Positions 61,442-64,000 of a DNA stretch of 64,000 nucleotides are shown piece after piece. Under the pieces are notes generated by a model. It saw only the letters and a program-made list of their open reading frames with translations. It did not search any database and was not told the origin of the DNA. Origin of the DNA: Chionis minor (lineage: Eukaryota > Chordata > Aves > Charadriiformes > Chionididae). The position numbers were made by a program, and so were the translations under genes. Location of the stretch: assembly GCA_013398295.1 (NCBI GenBank), contig VZSF01008945.1:62001-126000 (forward strand). The letters run 5' to 3'. Each line of letters begins with the position of its first letter. The stretch's first letter is position 1.

Positions 61442-64000
61442 AGATGTGCAAATTCACACAATTCATTATATACGTAAAAAAAATGGTTGTAAGCACATCT
61501 TCCAGAAAAGAAAATACTCATTTACAAAACATTTCATTTCACCAGCAATATTGACATCATAGCACAGGCATAGTGTTAACATAATCAGTTCTGGTAACTG
61601 AAGGTAGAATGTTTTTTAAATTTTTTAATTTTCTATTTAATACAGACATGCTGCAGTTCTTTGAAGAAAGCATCTTTCAAAACTCTGTATTTATGGTCAA
61701 AAAAATCTGCCTTTTTTCCTCAAATGCTGGAAAACAAAAAAGCAATAGCTTTTCTTCATGGCATAGCTATGCTCAGAGACCATTCAGTACAGCCCATCTC
61801 AGCTGTCAATCTCAGCAGAAGCAATAGTCGCATCCTATTCAGTTTTCCAAATTATGCACTGTGTAAGGAAGGGACTTTGTAAAACCAAGTTCTCAAAGTG
61901 TCTGTACTTTCAACTTATCATCAACCTATTCTGCCGTTCAGCAGCTGTACTGTATATTGCTTAGTCGCAGGTTCTTACTCTTGCAAGGGATGGATATAGT
62001 ATCGCTTTGAACTACTACATGCGTCACATTAATAGAGCAGCGCAGGAATAGTGCATATCTAGCTTTTTCTGCTGGGGCAGATTATGCATAAGATGTCCAT
62101 GAAAGAAACCGGAAAACATTTATGTATGTTTTTATAAAACTGCAGCAACAAGGAAAAGCTGTGGTCTCTTTCTGTAAAGATTAAAAAGGGATACAGGAAA
62201 CAAAGAACAATGTGTGATGCTTCAGAAACAACTTGTCACATCAAGTCTATTCATCCATGTAGTCCTGTTGCACTTAATGTCATTATACAGTAGTGCCCCC
62301 ATAGACAAATCATGTGGCCAAAGTACATTTCAGCATCCATCAGAATTATAAACGTGCCTTTGACAGCTAGTTCTCCCTTTTCCAATAGTATTCTCAGACT
62401 TTCTTTTATCTTCAGGTCAGTTGAAGTGGGCAGCACAAAAATAGTTGGGCACCTTTTCCAAGCTGCAACTTAAGATAAAAATCTCAAGTGTAGATTTCAA
62501 AGATTTCCTCTGCCTAAATAGTCAAGTATAGCTTTCAATGAGCTCTTTTCATAGCCACTGGCTGCAGGTTTGGAAATGCTAGGCATCCCCCTGATCCTTC
62601 TTCACCTCGTTTCCTTCCTCTACCCTCGTCAGAGACAAGAAAGAGTTCCTGTGGCTGGTAATGCTAAAAACACAAAGACATCCTTTCTGCCTGCCGGGAC
62701 AATGTGTAAGGACACAATAACAGTGTCTTTTAAAGAAAAGGGATTTTTTTCTTCCCGCAAAGATAGCTCCAACCATATTACAGAAAGAAGACAACGCATT
62801 CCTAAAACTCGAGCCACAAAGCTCTCATGGAGTAGAAGAAATTGAACAGGGCATGATTCTGAAGTTGACACAAGGTGTTAAGTGCCATGTGAAGCACTTG
62901 AAAGGTGTATACATTAGCAGTTTAATGAGCAATACACACTCTTTTTAGGCGTGAATTCTACATACGCCCCCAGCTGGAGTTAGGCCATTGCAATAGCAGG
63001 CTATGTTGGCACACATCAGAAAAGTGGGTCTTCCTGATGGAACCAAGCAGGAAGCTGCACACTGGAGCCCATGCACAGTGCCCCTTCTGTAGCGAGGACA
63101 CAAGATACTGCTGTTCAGGGGGTAAGGAACCAGTCTTGCGTTGTTCTAGCAATGACTGCATAGAAATACAATATTGGAAAAATCTACGGATCATGACAGT
63201 CCCTCTCGTGTCAAAAAAGCTTAAGAAGGTGAGAAAGATTGTTGAAATTCAGGCACTGTTTCCTAAGCTTTGCATGAAAACAGCTTAGCAGACTTGCTGT
63301 TATACAGCTGAACTTCCTGGACACTGATTTGTAGGCTTTTACATCAACTACACTGCTCAATTCTAAGTTGTTACTGAACAAGTACTTTCATCTGACCACC
63401 AGCAATGTTATATAAGCCACAGGCTTATCCTGTGTAGAACATGAGCACTGTACTGGGAGGTTCCTGTACTCAAGGAGGTCATGGCCATCCATAGTCCTCC
63501 CTGATAGGGAAATAAGGAGCTAACAGAAGGAGAGGTTATTACATAGTGAATTGCTGTTGCAGGGAGGTATTTGCAGCATTTACACTTTATCTTTGGCAAA
63601 CCAAGGGACGAGAATATTCAGGTCAGGGGGGCTTCCCTTCTAAGAAGACATAAATGCACGCATCATTGATATGAAGAGCCAAGTACAGGTGAGAATATTG
63701 AGAGTGCTGTCACACACATCTTTCCTGAAATAAAAGGGTTCAGAAAATCTCCTTTAGCACACATTCGGTCATTGAAGCAGCTGTGATTAGTTCCAGTAAG
63801 AATTATGTTTTGCTCTTATTTCATTAAAGCAACTTCTCTTTTTCCCTGCTGCTAAAATCTGGACTGCTGGAAGAAAAAAGTGAGAAAGGCAGAGGCAGAC
63901 ATGAGCACTTTATCTCTCTAGCTGCATGTAAGCTCTCCTCCTGTGAACAGCTTCTACCTTCCTCAATGCAGAGCACTGGTAGGCTTTCACCTCACCTCCC
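61442..64000. other. Single-copy DNA, no gene seen
   Basis: No recognised repeat or exon. Short frames on both strands near 62570-63290 overlap each other and have no convincing domain. Confidence 0.5.

Noticed and set aside
63037..63288. Cys-rich frame with an HTG...CPFC pattern resembling a zinc-finger linker
   Set aside because: Only one partial motif, no correctly spaced second Cys/His pair, and overlapping frames on the other strand.

Overview
The window is vertebrate nuclear DNA, almost certainly from a bird. The main evidence is about ten CR1 LINE fragments. Their 3' ends carry the avian-type octamer tail (attctatgat/attctgtgat), and their proteins read as CR1 ORF1 (esterase), ORF2 endonuclease and reverse transcriptase. 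Long terminal repeats of avian ERVL and ERVK-like types support the same conclusion. No complete host gene, tRNA, rRNA or known ncRNA was recognised, and there is nothing prokaryotic (no operons, CRISPR or ribosome binding sites). The long reading frames are either retrotransposon remnants or fit chance for this length. I read the window as intergenic or deep-intronic, AT-rich DNA built from old single-copy sequence and retroelements.

Layout. 1-2027 is single-copy. 2028-3605 is an antisense CR1 that keeps only its 5' half (ORF1 esterase plus ORF2 endonuclease), the reverse of the usual 5' truncation. 5070-5560 is a decayed endonuclease of the RTE/BovB type. 10933-11343 is a probable ERVL-like solo LTR, followed by CR1 copies at 11379-11809 (-), 12130-12424 (+) and 13865-14048 (-). 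14049-22280 is mostly single-copy, with a GC-rich island at about 17300-17925 that holds a quadruplex-type G-run cluster. 22281-22889 is a solo ERVL LTR. Two CR1s lie at 23952-24369 and 24751-25386 (both -). 25387-29919 is single-copy.

Two abutting CR1 3' ends occupy 29920-30304 (+). Further CR1s lie at 34818-35441 (+) and 38197-38862 (-, with a duplicated 3' terminus). The longest RT-bearing copy is 48435-49545 (+), followed at 49676-49905 by a much older CR1-like RT scrap. A minus-strand ERVK-like solo LTR lies at 53291-53815, a 97-bp tandem duplication at 54825-55015, and an unidentified ~273-bp insert flanked by ~22-bp direct repeats at 61124-61441.

Nothing here forms a working gene system. 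Every mobile element appears dead: frameshifted, truncated or reduced to an LTR. The most unusual items are the 5'-only CR1, the RTE-like fossil, the duplicated CR1 tail and the unidentified insert with target-site-like repeats. Coordinates of degraded elements are approximate (about 10-30 bp) because no alignment could be run.
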